Shown: positions 1 to 11,400 of the stretch, in pieces
Position numbering within the stretch: position 1 is the first letter of the stretch
Layout: every line of letters begins with the position of its first letter
NCBI RefSeq assembly: GCF_902167145.1
Contig: NC_050096.1
Location: 271,768,622-271,832,621 of the forward strand
Source of the DNA: Zea mays
Lineage: Eukaryota > Streptophyta > Magnoliopsida > Poales > Poaceae
Direction: 5' to 3'
DNA: 64,000 nt
Position numbers and translations under genes: made by a program
The notes under the pieces: generated by a model
What the model saw: only the letters and a program-made list of their open reading frames with translations
Database searches by the model: none
What the model was told of the DNA's origin: nothing

Positions 1-300
1 GTGTTAGCTTTGATCACAGTAGTGACTAGTGAAGTGTTGGCTTGATTTTAATAACATGTTCATTTCCATGTTTGAACCTTCTTCTAGTGTCAGCTTGCAA
101 CTATATAACTCATCTTCTTCTGAAGTTATGTTGCATTTCCCATTGAACAGCTGCTATGCTACATGTAATGTTCTAGGCTTTTGCCTGCAAATATATTCCT
201 AGCAGCATACTCAATATTGTTGCTGGTTTTGTACTACTTGTGTTGGTTGATTCCCTGAAGCATGGTGCTAGCGTGATTTACCTATGTTTTGTCTTCTCAG

Positions 301-1305
301 GTTACTGCCAACTTGGTACCTCTGAATTCTAGAAGAGTGGCAGTTAAATTTGACTACTTCAAGATATTTGGTTTGGTAAGATGTATTATCCTCCAAGCAT
401 TACTTTAGATGTTGCTTGGCGTTCAAAGAAAGTTTGGACGTTACACTAATAGTCTATAATTCATGTTGTCTAGTTTATGCTTGAGCTGTTACCTTTTGTT
501 TTTGTTTTACCAAAGTAATTCACTGCTGAGTAGGGAACATATAGGCATGCTAGTGTACCATGAACTCAGCATATATAAACTCTATGATCTGATGTAATCC
601 TTCACTTCTATTGCTAGATTTTTTTTTTCTGTTTATACTCATTATGTATGTTCTCTCTCAGAAACTCCCCTACCCCCACCCACCCAACACACACACAGCA
701 TAGTCGATTTTTAGGTAGCAAAAAAGGTGAACTAATGTTATTTTAGTTTCTCTATTATTAGATACCGATCAAAGCACCCGGAAGTGGTAAAGGTGAACTT
801 GAGATTACTTATCTTGATGAAGAGCTCAGGTTAGTATATTTACCCCCTCCGAAAGGCTTCTAGTGGTCGCATTAGTGGATATTTGGTTTCTAAGGACTAA
901 TTTTAGTCCATCCATTATATTCTATTTTAGTTCCTAAATTATCAAATACGAAAATTTTTAGTTTCCGTATGTGATAATTTAGGAACTAAAATGGAATAAA
1001 ATGGAGGGACTAAAAATTAGTCCCTACTCCCTAGAAACCAAACACCTCAGTATGTCGTTGCCTCATCTCATATATTCTCCTCCATCATGAGTTTTGCTCT
1101 CTCATTGAACTACTAAAGCTGGAAAATTCTTTTATTTTGTAACTACTTAACTAAGGCCTCTTTTTGTTCAGCAATGCATGGGCCTTGTTGATAGGGTTCG
1201 CTAAGTTGTAAGAAACCACACCTTGCTTGCAGGGTTTCGAGAGGCGACAAGGGAAACTTGTTCGTACTGAAGATGGTCGACCCAGCATACAGGGTTCCAT
1301 TATAA
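301..1305 (+). CDS. 3' end of a plastid-lipid-associated protein (PAP/fibrillin) gene, three exons
   Basis: Three exons join without a frame break: 301-375, 762-829 and 1233-1305, ending in TAA at 1303-1305. All junctions are GT/AG (donors at 376 and 830; acceptors ending at 300, 761 and 1232). The joined peptide has about 71 residues and contains [23 protein letters not shown] and DPAYRVPL at the C terminus. This is the conserved end of the PAP/fibrillin domain, whose members are plastid proteins associated with plastoglobules and thylakoid lipids. The N-terminal part, including any transit peptide, lies left of the window, and positions 1-300 read as intron. No stops or frameshifts are seen, so I treat it as part of a working host gene. 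The fibrillin subgroup cannot be assigned from the tail alone. Confidence 0.85.
875..1050. mobile_element. Foldback MITE inside the last fibrillin intron
   Basis: The two halves are inverted copies. The left arm runs through TTTGGTTTCTAAGGACTAA and TTTTAGTTCCTAAATTATCA, and the right arm read in reverse gives almost the same bases, so about 80 bases can pair on each side of a short loop. There is no coding capacity. It sits wholly inside the 403 bp intron 830-1232 and leaves both splice sites intact. The superfamily is uncertain because I could not fix the target-site duplication. Confidence 0.75.
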
Positions 1306-2070
1306 TAATGTTATGATAACATTTAGGAGTCAGCTATGTGTAACATTCTTCTTCCTCGCATGAAGACTGAGGTAATGTAAGGCGTGTAAATATTAAATAT
1401 CACATCTGAAAGATAAATTTTTTGGGGGGAAGCTGTACATTTTCTGAGAAACCAGTAAGACTTCCGCGTCCAAAATGAGGCCCAAGATTTAAGCATAGAC
1501 GATAGAGAACATGTCGTGTGAAGACTAACACACATCAATGTATAGAAAATGCAATGATAATCCATTTTGATCCAACTACATCGTCACTCTGAAAAATATC
1601 AGTAGCTGCTTTTGGATTCTCATAAAATGTGGCACTCTTACGGTGCATTGGTGTTCCATGTGAAAGATGCCCAATTTGAGCATTTAAAGATGAATGCTGG
1701 GTATAAGGGAGTTTATGGAGTTCTACTTACCACATGGTATACAATTAAATTCAAAATCCTAATTGTTATGCAACAAACTAAGGCATATTTTGTGTCAGCA
1801 TATAATATTCCACAAGAGTGCTAATTCTTTGCCTACAAAGTCTCCACAATGCTTATCCTCCCTTAAAATACGACCTCAACCGCACAAGGATATTTTCAAT
1901 ACATTCTATTTCATCATGGTTGGCTTGCAGTTATGAAAATTACTCATCATGTCCATGTCTAGCTCTTGCTTCCTCTAGCTTGCCAAAGAGCACTTCATGA
2001 AATGGGATTTTGTGTCATGTGTCACTTTAAGGATATATGCTGCCCTAGTTATAGATTTTAGTGCAACCTT
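1306..2070. other. 3' UTR and downstream flank of the fibrillin gene
   Basis: AT-rich sequence with no convincing coding frame, splice pattern or terminal repeats. The first few hundred bases probably hold the 3' UTR, but no polyadenylation site can be fixed. I see nothing else here. Confidence 0.4.
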
Positions 2071-2122
2071 TGTGCACTCAAGCAACTTACAACAGGTGTG
2101 CACTCAAGCAACCTACAACATG
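2071..2122. repeat. 26 bp direct tandem duplication
   Basis: TGTGCACTCAAGCAAC begins at 2071 and again at 2097, so two 26-base units lie head to tail and differ at only a few positions. No gene is associated. Confidence 0.85.
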
Positions 2123-2679
2123 GGGGACTAGGTGTAATGTAGTCATGTAGTAATGTTTAATGTTGCGAAGAAGGGTTCCCTAGGATTTTTTTAAAAGGAA
2201 ACTGGTATGGAACACTGAATAAAAAGGACTACTTCCTAACTCTTCTTTATGAAAGATCACAACTAGAGTTTTCTTACGCATCTCCAAGACACTCTCTACA
2301 TTTCTCTTTATCACAAAATTTAGAAAACAAATCCAAGAAATTGCTCCAATAGACAAACCGATTTTTTGAAGAGTATAGAGATTAGAGACAAAAAATTGGA
2401 GATTCCGTTGGCGACAAGAGAGATATACAAAGAGAATTCATTGAATGACTCTTGAAATGTTAGATATAGAGATTGAAATTTGCAGAGACTCTTATAGTTG
2501 CTTTTAATGACTATACTATCAGTGTCAAACCCAATATCATTTTTGTCAAATCAACACCAGTTGTTTTAGTAAAGCATAAGATATTAATAACAAATATTTA
2601 TACTAGATAATGAACACACTCATATGATTGTCGTCCTTGTGTAAGGTAAATAGGTAAATGCTAATAGTCCATACAATTC
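2123..2679. other. Non-coding stretch, possibly an eroded MITE
   Basis: No gene is seen. Between about 2265 and 2510 the two ends are loosely complementary (CAACTAGAG near the left, CAACTATAAGAG on the reverse strand near the right), and the text resembles the 'GCATCTCCAA' type of grass hAT-like MITE. The match is weak. Confidence 0.25.
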
Positions 2680-2757
2680 AAGCTTTCTACAAGTACAAAA
2701 TTGCAATCCAATCATCATAAGCTTTCCACAAGTATAGAATTGCAATCCAATCATCGG
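2680..2757. repeat. 39 bp direct tandem duplication
   Basis: AAGCTTTCTACAAGTA at 2680 is repeated as AAGCTTTCCACAAGTA at 2719. Both 39-base units continue through TTGCAATCCAATCATC. They differ by a few transitions, so the duplication is not very recent. Confidence 0.85.
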
Positions 2758-3429
2758 ATGAAAAGGCATATAAACTCCTGATGGGCAGACCCAGTGTCGG
2801 AGGCTCCCAAATGAGTGGGATCCAAAGATGAACTCTTGATGGATGGATAAAAACATTTTTGAGCATTGAGCTTTGTTGGAAGTAAAAGAAAAATCTGTGA
2901 AAACATGATCTAAAATAGAGCACTACCAAATGTGATCAAATAGTAACTGAGTATAGCAGGGAACCAACCTTTTATGGAACAATATTATGTTTGATTTCTT
3001 ATTAATGAGCAAAATATTTCTAAAGTTAACATCAAAAGAAAAGTAGGGATCTTGCCCTTAACCCTAGCCACTAGATGCATAAGGAGGATGTCCCCATTAG
3101 GGCATGGATTCTTCACACGGAGACGGTGAGGAAGGATGTGGCCTTCCCTTCAACAACCACAGAGAGAATAGATCGGTTCAGATATGTGAGGAAGAGTTGA
3201 CAATAGTGAACGTTAGTTCCCGTGCTGACTATCTCTTCCCTTTTATTGTTTGTGGTGTGAAAGAGGATGGGATGGAGTGACACAAGGAATCAGAATCGAG
3301 GTGTAGGGGATCAGGTGGAGAATTGGGTAGGGAATCAAGCGATGAAAACGACCAGAAAAAATGCGATCCTAATATGGCTTTGGTATGATGTGACTAACCT
3401 CAATTAGAGAGGATGGTTAGTCAAAAACA
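2758..3429. other. Intergenic sequence without recognisable features
   Basis: No sustained codon pattern, terminal inverted repeat or long direct repeat was found on either strand. Confidence 0.4.
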
Positions 3430-3502
3430 CATGGCCGCAAGAGGATTTGAACATGCGCCCCCTCAGGCCAATGCGAGCAGTAGCTACCGCTACACCACAT
3501 GT
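3430..3502 (-). repeat. tRNA-like sequence (tRNA-derived SINE head or tRNA pseudogene)
   Basis: On the minus strand GTGTAGCGGTAGC resembles an RNA polymerase III A box, and GTTCAAATCC about 30 bases later resembles a B box at normal tRNA spacing. GCGCA and TGCG flank the T-loop-like segment and can pair. The outer bases CACATG and CATGTG can form a short acceptor-like stem. The anticodon arm is poor and there is no clear oligo-A or oligo-T tail, so it is probably a SINE head or pseudogene rather than a working tRNA. Confidence 0.45.
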
Positions 3503-3841
3503 GTGTTTCTATCTGCATCTATGACATGGAAAACATCTACTACATCTCATGCTACCCTTTCACAATGCACAGTAGTAGATAAGTATCACTGAGATTCTTG
3601 AATTATATTTTTGGATGGAGGGGTAGTATTTAAAGAAGAGCCTTGCATGCAATTTCTTTTGTTTGAATAATTTTTTCAACTTAAATTCCTTTTTTTGCAT
3701 GCGTGGCATTTATTCTCCGTAATATTTTCCATGGATCTAACTTGTGAGTCAATTTCATAAACCAACGCTAAGGATGAATCCATGTTTCTTACTTGGAAAC
3801 CCTGAACAAACACCACTAGCAGGAGCCACTCACGTTGGTGT
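3503..3841. other. Spacer upstream of the PP2C fragment
   Basis: AT-rich, no coding signal. If the PP2C fragment is Helitron cargo, the Helitron 5' end (TC preceded by A) should lie here or further left, but I could not identify one. Confidence 0.35.
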
Positions 3842-4605
3842 TGCTCATCGACGAAGAGAAGAAGCTTGACGACTGCCAGTTCGACCTCTGGAAGCAGTCC
3901 TACGTGGCCGCATGTGCCGATGTGGACGACAAGCTCCGGTGCAGCCGCCGCTTGGACGTGGTCTAGAGTGACTGCACCACGCTATCCATCGTCAAATAGG
4001 AGGACCTCATGGTCGTCGCCAACGTCTGTGACTCCCGGGTTGTTTTGGGCACCACATCCGACGATGGCGCCATCACGCCGTCCATGTCATCGTCCACCTG
4101 AAGTCCAACCTTCCACGTAAGTCACTACCGACCGACCATGAATTCTTGTGCGCTGAGATGACGGCCATTGCTGTCATTGTGTGAGTGTCCTCGAACTTGA
4201 TGTATACAGAGGAGCAGCGCATCCGATGGTGCAATGTCCAGGTGTACTACCTCGCTGATGAGTCCGGGGTGCGCTTCGTCTGGCAGCCAAGCCAAGAGTT
4301 GTCGGGACTCGCCATGTTGTGTGTGTTTGATGACTACTATATCAAGGACTGTGGCGTCATCTCGGCGCCGGAGGAGACATAGAGGATGAATGGCAGCAAT
4401 TAGCAGTTCGTCATCCTCGCCACCGTCGGGGTAGCTTTTGTGCCAGCCTGCCTTTAATTCTCTTCGCAAACACACACACTTGCCTTTTGTTTAAGCAAGC
4501 GCGTATGGTGGTGCGTGCCTGATGACTGATGATGTACGAGGGAAAGTCTTTCGACAGGTGTGGGACGTGCTCTCCAATGACAAGACCATGCAAATCGTGG
4601 CATAT
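3842..4605 (+). pseudogene. Decayed protein phosphatase 2C (PP2C) gene fragment with introns retained
   Basis: Three exon pieces read as a plant PP2C. Exon 1 (about 3842-4116) gives FDLWKQSYVAAC, SDCTTLSIVK and DLMVVANVCDSRVVLGT, corresponding to the family's VANVGDSRAVL block. Exon 2 (4210-4430) gives RFVWQPSQELSGLAM, DDYYIKDCGVI and QFVILATVGV. Exon 3 (4558 to about 4605) gives VWDVLSND. Introns 4117-4209 and 4431-4557 keep GT/AG ends. The second falls between the residues corresponding to the family's TDG and VWD, a usual plant PP2C intron position. Damage includes in-frame TAG codons in exon 1, a frameshift before the first intron, and TAGs in exon 2. Metal-binding aspartates are lost (GD to CD in VANVCDS; TDG to TVG). 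The N-terminal half and everything after exon 3 are missing. It cannot make a phosphatase. Confidence 0.8.
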
Positions 4606-4763
4606 ATTGAAGTCTGCATGGTACTGATGATTGCAATGTAGTGGTGAAACAACTAGATTAAAATAACAAAATTTATGTATGCCCAGGATCACAAATGGGT
4701 TATGAAACCTTTTCTTATAACAGTATAACACATATTTTGTATATAAGTTATCGTGGTATTATA

Positions 4764-4797
4764 CGTTCCTGTTGCAACGCACGGGCACTCACCTAGT
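4764..4797 (+). mobile_element. Helitron-like 3' terminus (hairpin plus CTAG/T)
   Basis: GTTGCAACGCACGGGCACTC followed by ACCTAG and then T has the Helitron 3' signature: a short GC-rich hairpin (CCTG/CACGGG around TTGCAACG, one imperfect pair) about ten bases before CTAG, with T as the target base at 4797. Many non-autonomous Helitrons of maize and other grasses end in nearly this text. The PP2C fragment ends about 160 bases upstream on the same strand, as expected for captured cargo. The matching 5' end was not found. Confidence 0.6.
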
Positions 4798-5196
4798 ATA
4801 TATATGGTAATATGGGCCTTATGGTCCTTAATTGTTGTGTCTCCGATCAGGACACGTTAGGATAGGACTGACATGGTTACGAGAAGATCAACCCCAACAT
4901 CCCCCTTGTTCTCATACCTATACATTAACTCCTTAATTTCTTAACTTATAATTTCAGTCCTTAATATATCAGTACACCAAGACCAAAATGTTACAACAAC
5001 TCGTTAGGCACTACCAAACTCAATGACTATAATGTACTTTTCTATCTCAAAGCAGAGAAGTTAAACCTGAGGGAAATGGTTAAATTTTATGATGCATTAG
5101 TCCAGAATCATAGGTGTTCTATTAAACCCATGTCGGCTACATATTTTCTAAACATGTTGGGTGGATCCGCAAGTATTTACTTTGTATGTATACGTT
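4798..5196 (-). pseudogene. C-terminal end and 3' side of an ancient copia relic (left part)
   Basis: On the minus strand about 5110-5175 reads ILADPP then MFRKYVADMGL, the tail of a copia RNase H/pol protein (usual form LADPLTKGLP...VADMGL). The rest of the pol lies on the other side of the nested stack at 37702-38209, separated by the insertion of solo LTR S1. Positions 4798-5083 hold no recognisable gene and may be the relic's 3' LTR. From 5084 this sequence is repeated at 14365-14477. Confidence 0.6.
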
Positions 5197-5577
5197 TGTT
5201 GGTACCCTGAAACAGGGGTACCCCTTACTACAGTGTGAAGGCACGGTGCCCATGCGGCTATCTCTAGTCGCGTGGTAAACAGCACCCGACCCCATCACGT
5301 GGACGGCTCCCGGGTCACCACGTGGCCAGAGAAGACGATATACTCCAGGATATCAACAGTGGGTCTGGACCCCCATGGGAAAGTGCCGGACCCCTTTACG
5401 TACGGACCGGACCTCCGGGTAAGGTCCAGAACCTCCACGGGCGTGTTCGGACCCCTGGAACGGGCCCCGGACCCCCCTGTGTGGGGTCCGGGCCACTCAC
5501 GACAAGGTCTCGGGATTTCGGGACAAAGAATACCCAGGCCTTGATCAAGGCTAGGCGGGGGTCCGGAGTTGACACGT
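5197..5577 (+). mobile_element. Solo LTR S1, left part
   Basis: Starts TGTTGGTACCCTG and, after removal of the nested G1 stack, continues at 36881-37701, which ends CCCCAACA. The whole LTR would be about 1.2 kb. The flanking five bases are ACGTT on the left (5192-5196) and ACATT on the right (37702-37706), a target-site duplication with one CpG-type change. There is no internal region next to it, so it is a solo LTR. The text is rich in GGTCCGGA/TCCGGACC motifs. Confidence 0.7.
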
Positions 5578-8404
5578 TGAAGCGTCCCGATCCTTTGGGA
5601 CTCAAATGTGATACAATTACTAGTCCCAGGAGGCTAGTAAACACATTCCTTACTTCAAATAGTATAGAGTTTAGATCAAGGTTATTACAATACCGGGGTA
5701 CAAGCTCTAGAGAGCCAAAATAAGAAGCGCAGTAGGAAGAAAATATACTAGCCCAAGCCACATGCAGAACTGGGTGCAGACACAGCCCTCTCAATCAAGC
5801 ATAGCAGAAAAGAAGTCTTCGGCTGCTGAAAAACATAAATAAATCTGGGTGAATACACTAGGTATTCCGCAAGCCCACCCCGCTCCCGTAGAGAGAAAGA
5901 GACCTATAATATACATGCTTTATTTGGTGTAGTTGAAGTCACTCATCATTTTCTTAGAGAAAGGAAGTTGCTGTAAGGTTTTTCCCAAAGTCTTTAAAAT
6001 AACCAAAACTCAACCACCACTGAGCTTCCCGCTCCCGTGGCCTTAGTTTCTTTCTTAACACCCACTTCACCACACATTTCCCTTTTTATGTAACTCATAG
6101 AAAAATCTCTAATTGTCATGCCATACCAGACTCGTCCATACCAGTGGACACGGACTATTCGAATAGGTTTCAACTCTGCGCAGAGGGGTACACTTTACCC
6201 ACTAGCCCAGTTTCTGCGATCTCACCGTCGCGAGACCCGAATGCCGGATCTCTTTCCTTCCTCGTACGTCCTAACCTTAACGGTTATCCGGAAGGAGTCA
6301 GGCCACCACCATGTCCAAACCGGACAAAACATTCCCCCTCCTTATCCTCCCGGTGCTCCCCAGCCTTCTTAACCCTGGGGTTGGACCGCACGAGTTCGGA
6401 TTGAGTGACTGCCCACACAGTCTCAAGTGGTTGTACTATAAAGGAGTACAGGTAGTGAAAATGACAAGTCGGTCCTTATATGAGGGGACAATCCTTCTGC
6501 TCACGCCTAAACTAGCTGAGCCAACACCTTAGGCCCTCCCCTAAACCAGGGAGTCCCTGATCATCCCACTCCCAAGGTGATGAGGGTGAGCACCCTTCAT
6601 CGCATAACTTTTCGAAAAGAGTCTTAATTTGAAGAAACACATTGCCCTTCTTCCCGATCCATATTTCGTATCTAGAATGTATACGTCGATGCGGGCCATC
6701 TCTCACTCACAATGCAATTTCCCCCCTGAATTCCCGGCCTAGGCAGTGGTAGAGAGAATAGGTAATTTATGCATCAAGGGAAGGATGGACTTGCCTTCGT
6801 CGAAGCTTTCCTGGCACAAAAGATCTACTTCCGGAAGATCGGGCTCTGGCCCTTCTTCCGGGGCTACGGGTTCCGGATCCGCGGTCCCCGCTTCTTCTAT
6901 TAAGACAGTCAATAAACAATACATCAACAGTAGTCTACTAATTGTAGTGTGTCATTTACCAACATTATTATCACTTAGGACTTGTTAGAAATTATTTGGA
7001 TAATTTTTGGTGCATAAAATATTGAAGAAAACTAATTAAATGAGAAAAAGGTGAAGAAAAGAAAAAGAAAAAGGATTTCTTCTCTGCTGGGCCGGGGGAG
7101 GGTTTTTGGCCCACCCGGGCGCGAGCGCGCGCGCGGGCGCGCTTGCGGCCCAGCTGCGGCCCACAGGCGAGGGAGACGGTGCGGGTGCGCGGGGACGACG
7201 GCGTCGCTGTGGGCCCACTCGTCAGCGATAGCGGAGGGGGAAAACGGCGCTACGGCCTGACGGCGTGGGCGAACTGGCCGAGCGAGGGAGAAGGGCCGGT
7301 CGCCGGTGGGCTCGACGGCGGTTTGCCGCCGGTGGCCCGGTTCTTGGTCCAAGGGAGGGTGGTTTAGTACGGGCAGAGGCTGGCGATTCTAAGGGTAGGC
7401 TCAATTCGGCCAGAGGGGGTTGGGAGGGGGCTGTCCACGGGGAGGTGGCGGAGTTCCGCGGCAGGGATCGCCGCCTGTGGGCTCTGGGTGAGGGACTGGG
7501 GCTGGGAATTGGTGCTTCGGGTTCGTGGCCTTGTGAGGGAGCTGCTTGGTCCACTTAATTTCTCGCTGGACCAACGGAGAGGGAGAGAGAGGAGGGGGGG
7601 AGGACTCACCGGAGAGGGGGAAGACGGCGGTGCTCTACGAATTGCGCTCGGGCGAGGGGGGGAAAGGTAGTGGCCGAGGCCGGTGCGGGGAAGGAGGTGC
7701 CCGGGGCAACCTTTTTATAGGCGCCCGAGGGAAGGGGAGCGGCTGAGCTCGGCGGGCGCCGGTGAGGTGCGCAGCGCCGGCATTAATGCCGCACAGCGCC
7801 GCCGATGAGACTCCACGGCGGGGCGGTACCGGGCAAGGACGTTGGTCAAGCGGGGAGGACGGGGCGGTGCCGAACTCTTCCTGTGCGACGAGGGGACGGC
7901 GGAGCGTCATACGTGAGGAAGACGACACGGCTGACCGGTGGGGCCAGTCTGCCAGTGAGGGAAAGCGCGCGAGCGAGAGGGGCTGGCGGGTGGGGTTGGC
8001 GTGTCAGCGAGAGGGAGCGAGGGGAGCGCGCGGGTGACTTCACGCGCGAGCGGGCCGGCTAATGGGCCGAGGGGGGGGGGGGGGGGGGAGGGATGCGGGC
8101 GCGCGGGAGGGAGGCGGCTGCGACATGGGCCAGAGTTGGCCCAGCAGGGGGGAAGCTCCTTTCCCTTTTTTTTCTTTTTAAGTTCTATAACTCATTTCAT
8201 TTTTGTTTCTTTTTCTTTTTGCACAAAATTATTTAGTGGATATTCTAGGTGTTGAAAAATAAAAATCTAAGTGAGGTGCTTGTGATCAAACAAAGTGTAT
8301 GCATATGATGGGAAAAATCTAAGGAAGTTATTGGAGTAGAAGGTAAAAAGAGGGGAGGGGTAGAATAGGGTTTCAAACCTGGTTTAGAATTTTGGGATGT
8401 TACA
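5578..8404 (-). repeat. G1 3' LTR, complete (2,827 bp)
   Basis: On the plus strand it starts TGAAGCGTCC and ends GGGATGTTACA. The same sequence recurs truncated at 13985-14361 and in three pieces at 14859-15367, 25605-25931 and 34856-36875. A reverse-strand remnant of its family is at 49489-50494. A GC-rich block occupies about 7040-8160. On the minus strand a TATA-like CTATAAAAAG at 7711-7720 is the likely U3 core promoter. Confidence 0.9.
7711..7720 (-). promoter_or_regulatory. TATA-like element of the G1 LTR promoter
   Basis: The minus strand reads CTATAAAAAG within GC-rich sequence, in the orientation of the G1 genes. Equivalent bases stand in the second LTR near 36161-36170. Confidence 0.5.
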
Positions 8405-8418
8405 AACCTACCCCACTT
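8405..8418 (-). other. Polypurine tract of G1
   Basis: The minus strand reads AAGTGGGGTAGGTT directly before the LTR start TGTAACATCC, where the plus-strand DNA primer of an LTR retrotransposon lies. Confidence 0.7.
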
Positions 8419-8440
8419 AAAGGAATCTCGCCCTTGAGAT

Positions 8441-11400
8441 TCAGACGGGGCTCGAGAAAAGGTAAGGGTATTCCTTCCTTAGAGAGTCCTCACTTTCCCA
8501 GGTGGCTTCCTCTTCTCCATCTCTGCTCTACTGAACCTTACAGAGCCTCACTTCCGAGTTGCGGGTCCTTCTGACTGCTGAGTCGAGAATCTTCACTGGC
8601 TTTTCCCGGTATTGGAGATCCTTTTGAATCTGAATTGCATCTGCATCGATGTGGTTTTCTGGTACTTTTAGGCATTTGCGGAGCTGAGACACATGGAACA
8701 CATTGTGAATATCTGACATGGATTCTGGTAGCTCAAGACGGTATGCTGCGGGTCCCACTCGGCTAATGACGGGGTAGGGACCGACGAAACGTGGTGCTAG
8801 CTTTCCTTTCATTTGGAACCTTTTGACACCACGCATCGGGGAGACCTTGAGATAAACAAAATCTCCTTCCTCAAATCTGAGTTCTCTTCGTCTGTTGTCT
8901 GCGTAACTCTTTTGTCGACTCTGAGCTTCAAGTAACCTCCTGCGGATCAAGGCAACTTTCTCTTCGGCTTCTTTAACAAAGTCAGGTCCTTCAAGTGTCC
9001 TTTCCCCTACATTGGACCACATTAGGGGAGTCTGGCATTTTCTTCCATACAGTGCTTCGAATGGTGACATTTTGATGCTGGCTTGATGGCTGTTGTTGTA
9101 CGAGAATTCGGCGTACGGCAAACTGGACTCCCAATCCCTGTCGAAAGTTAACACACAGGCTCTTAGCAAATCTTCGAGGATCTTGTTGACTCTTTCTGTT
9201 TGTCCATCTGACTGGGGGTGGTAAGCGGTGCTGAAATCTAGCTTTGTGCCCATTGCTTGCTGGAGGCCCTTCCAAAATTTTGAAGTGAACTGCATTCCTC
9301 TATCTGACACTATCTTCCACGGAGTGCCATGGAGCCTGACTATCTCCTTAAGGTATATTCGGGCAAGGGCGGCTCCTCCAAAAGTGGTTTTTACTGGGAC
9401 GAAGTGGGCCACCTTGGTGAGACGATCGATTATTACCCAGATAGAATCATTTCCTTTCTGCGTTCGGGTCAGTCCGGTCACGAAGTCCATGCCTATTTCT
9501 TCCCACTTCCATTCAGGCACTGGGAGGGGTTGTAGCAGGCCTGCGGGCTTCTGATGTTCGGTCTTCGTTCGCTGACAGGTGTCACACCGGGCTACATACT
9601 GTGCTATTTCCTTTTTCATCCCTTTCCACCAATATCTGGCTTTGAGGTCCAGGTACATCTTGGTGGTTCCTGGGTGGATGGAGTAAGCTGAGTTGTGGGC
9701 TTCATTGAGCAGGACTTCCCGTGCCTCTCCCATTGGTACACACAGGCGGTTCTTGAACCAGAGGACTCCTTGCTCATCTGTCCTAAGATCCGGAAGTTGC
9801 TCCTTGCGAGCTGTCTCCATAAGTCTGGCTGTCTCTGCGTCCAGACGTTGAGCCTTGCGTATGAGATCTTCTAGAATTGGCTTGACTTCCAGGCTACCGT
9901 TGTCTCCCAGACATGCATTTAGCTGAGCTGATTCTTTCTTCCAATCTTCTAAGAAGTTGGTCCCTTTGATCCCGAAAGGTTTTCGGCTGAGGGCGTCTGC
10001 TACTATGTTGGCCTTCCTGGGGTGGTAGTGGATTTCGAGGTCATAATCCTTGATCAATTCAAGCCATCTTCTTTGACGGAGGTTGAGGTCCGGCTGCGTG
10101 AAGATGTACTTCATACTCTTGTGATCAGTGAAGATGTGGCATTTGTTCCCAATCAGATAATGCCTCCATATTTTCAGGGCGTGAACTATGGCTGCTAATT
10201 CCAAGTCGTGGGTAGGGTAGTTCTGCTCGTGGGGCTTGAGTAAGCGGGATGCATAGGCAATAACTTTCTCATTTTGCATCAAGACACACCCTAAGTCTTG
10301 CCTTGAAGCATCACAGAAGATGACGAAATCCTGGTGTATATCTGGTAGTGTCAGGACAGGCGCGGTTGTAAGCTTTTCCTTGATGATCTGGAAACTTTCC
10401 TCACACTTCGGAGTCCACACAAATTTATTGTCCTTTTTGAGAAGTTCGGTCATAGGTTTCGCTATGCTGGAGAATCCTTTGATAAAGCGGCAGTAATACC
10501 CCACCATTCCCTGAAAGCTTCGTACTTCACTGACGTTGGATGGTTGTTTCATTTTGAAACGGCTTCCACCTTGGATGGGTCCACTTCTACCCCTTCTGCA
10601 GTCAAGATATGCCCCAGGAAAGCTATCTTTTCTAACCAGAACTCACACTTGCTGAGCTTAGCATAAAGTTGATGGGCCCTGAGTCTTCCAAGGACGATTC
10701 GAAGGTGACGCTCATGGTCCTTGCGATTCTTGGAATAGATGAGGATGTCGTCGATAAAAACCACGACAAACTTATCCAATTCTTCCATAAATACCTTATT
10801 CATGAGGTTCATGAAAAAGGCGAGTGCGTTTGTTAGCCCAAATGGCATCACTGTGAATTCATATTGCTCGTATCTGGTGACGAAAGCAGTCTTCTGAATG
10901 TCTGCTTCCTTGATCCTCAGTTGGTGATACCCTGACCTGAGGTCTATCTTGGAGAAGTATTTGGCTCCCTGCAGCTGGTCGAAGAGGTCATCGATCCGAG
11001 GGAGAGGGCACTTATTCTTGATTGTAACTTCGTTCAAGGATCGATAATCAATACACATTCTCATACTTCCATCCTTTTTGGTAACGAAAAGGACGAGTGC
11101 TCCCCAAGGAGACGAATTGGGACGGATGACCCCTTTTTGTTGCAGTTCTGCAATCTGGAGTTTTAATTCTGCTAACTCTGTGGGGGCCATGCGATATGGT
11201 CTCTTTGCGGTGGGCGCAGTGCCAGGAATGAGGTCTATATAGAACTCCACTCCTCTTTCGGGTGGCATTCCAGGCAACTCTTCCGGAAATACATCCTCAA
11301 ACTCTTCGATTACGGACATGTTTTCTGCTCCCAGGTTAAACATCATTGGATCATTGGCGGGCGGCTGGGCTTGACAGGAAACTACTTTTCCTTGGAGATC

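Noticed and set aside
744..760. TCTCTATTATTA as a Helitron 5' end
   Set aside because: It lies at the end of a fibrillin intron directly before a working acceptor and does not fit the usual 5' consensus fully. No other 5' end was convincing either.
2620..2929. Two overlapping minus-strand open frames of about 80 codons
   Set aside because: They overlie the 39 bp tandem duplication, have no homology that I recognise, and the codon use looks random.
5272..5723. Overlapping open frames of 90-133 codons repeated at 14553-15004
   Set aside because: They lie across the S1/G1 LTR junction in GC-rich LTR sequence, exist on both strands, and match no protein. They repeat only because the DNA is duplicated.
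7032..8255. Many open frames on both strands in the GC-rich part of the G1 LTR, repeated at 35487-36741
   Set aside because: High GC content removes stop codons; there is no conserved protein pattern and the frames are not kept between the two LTR copies.
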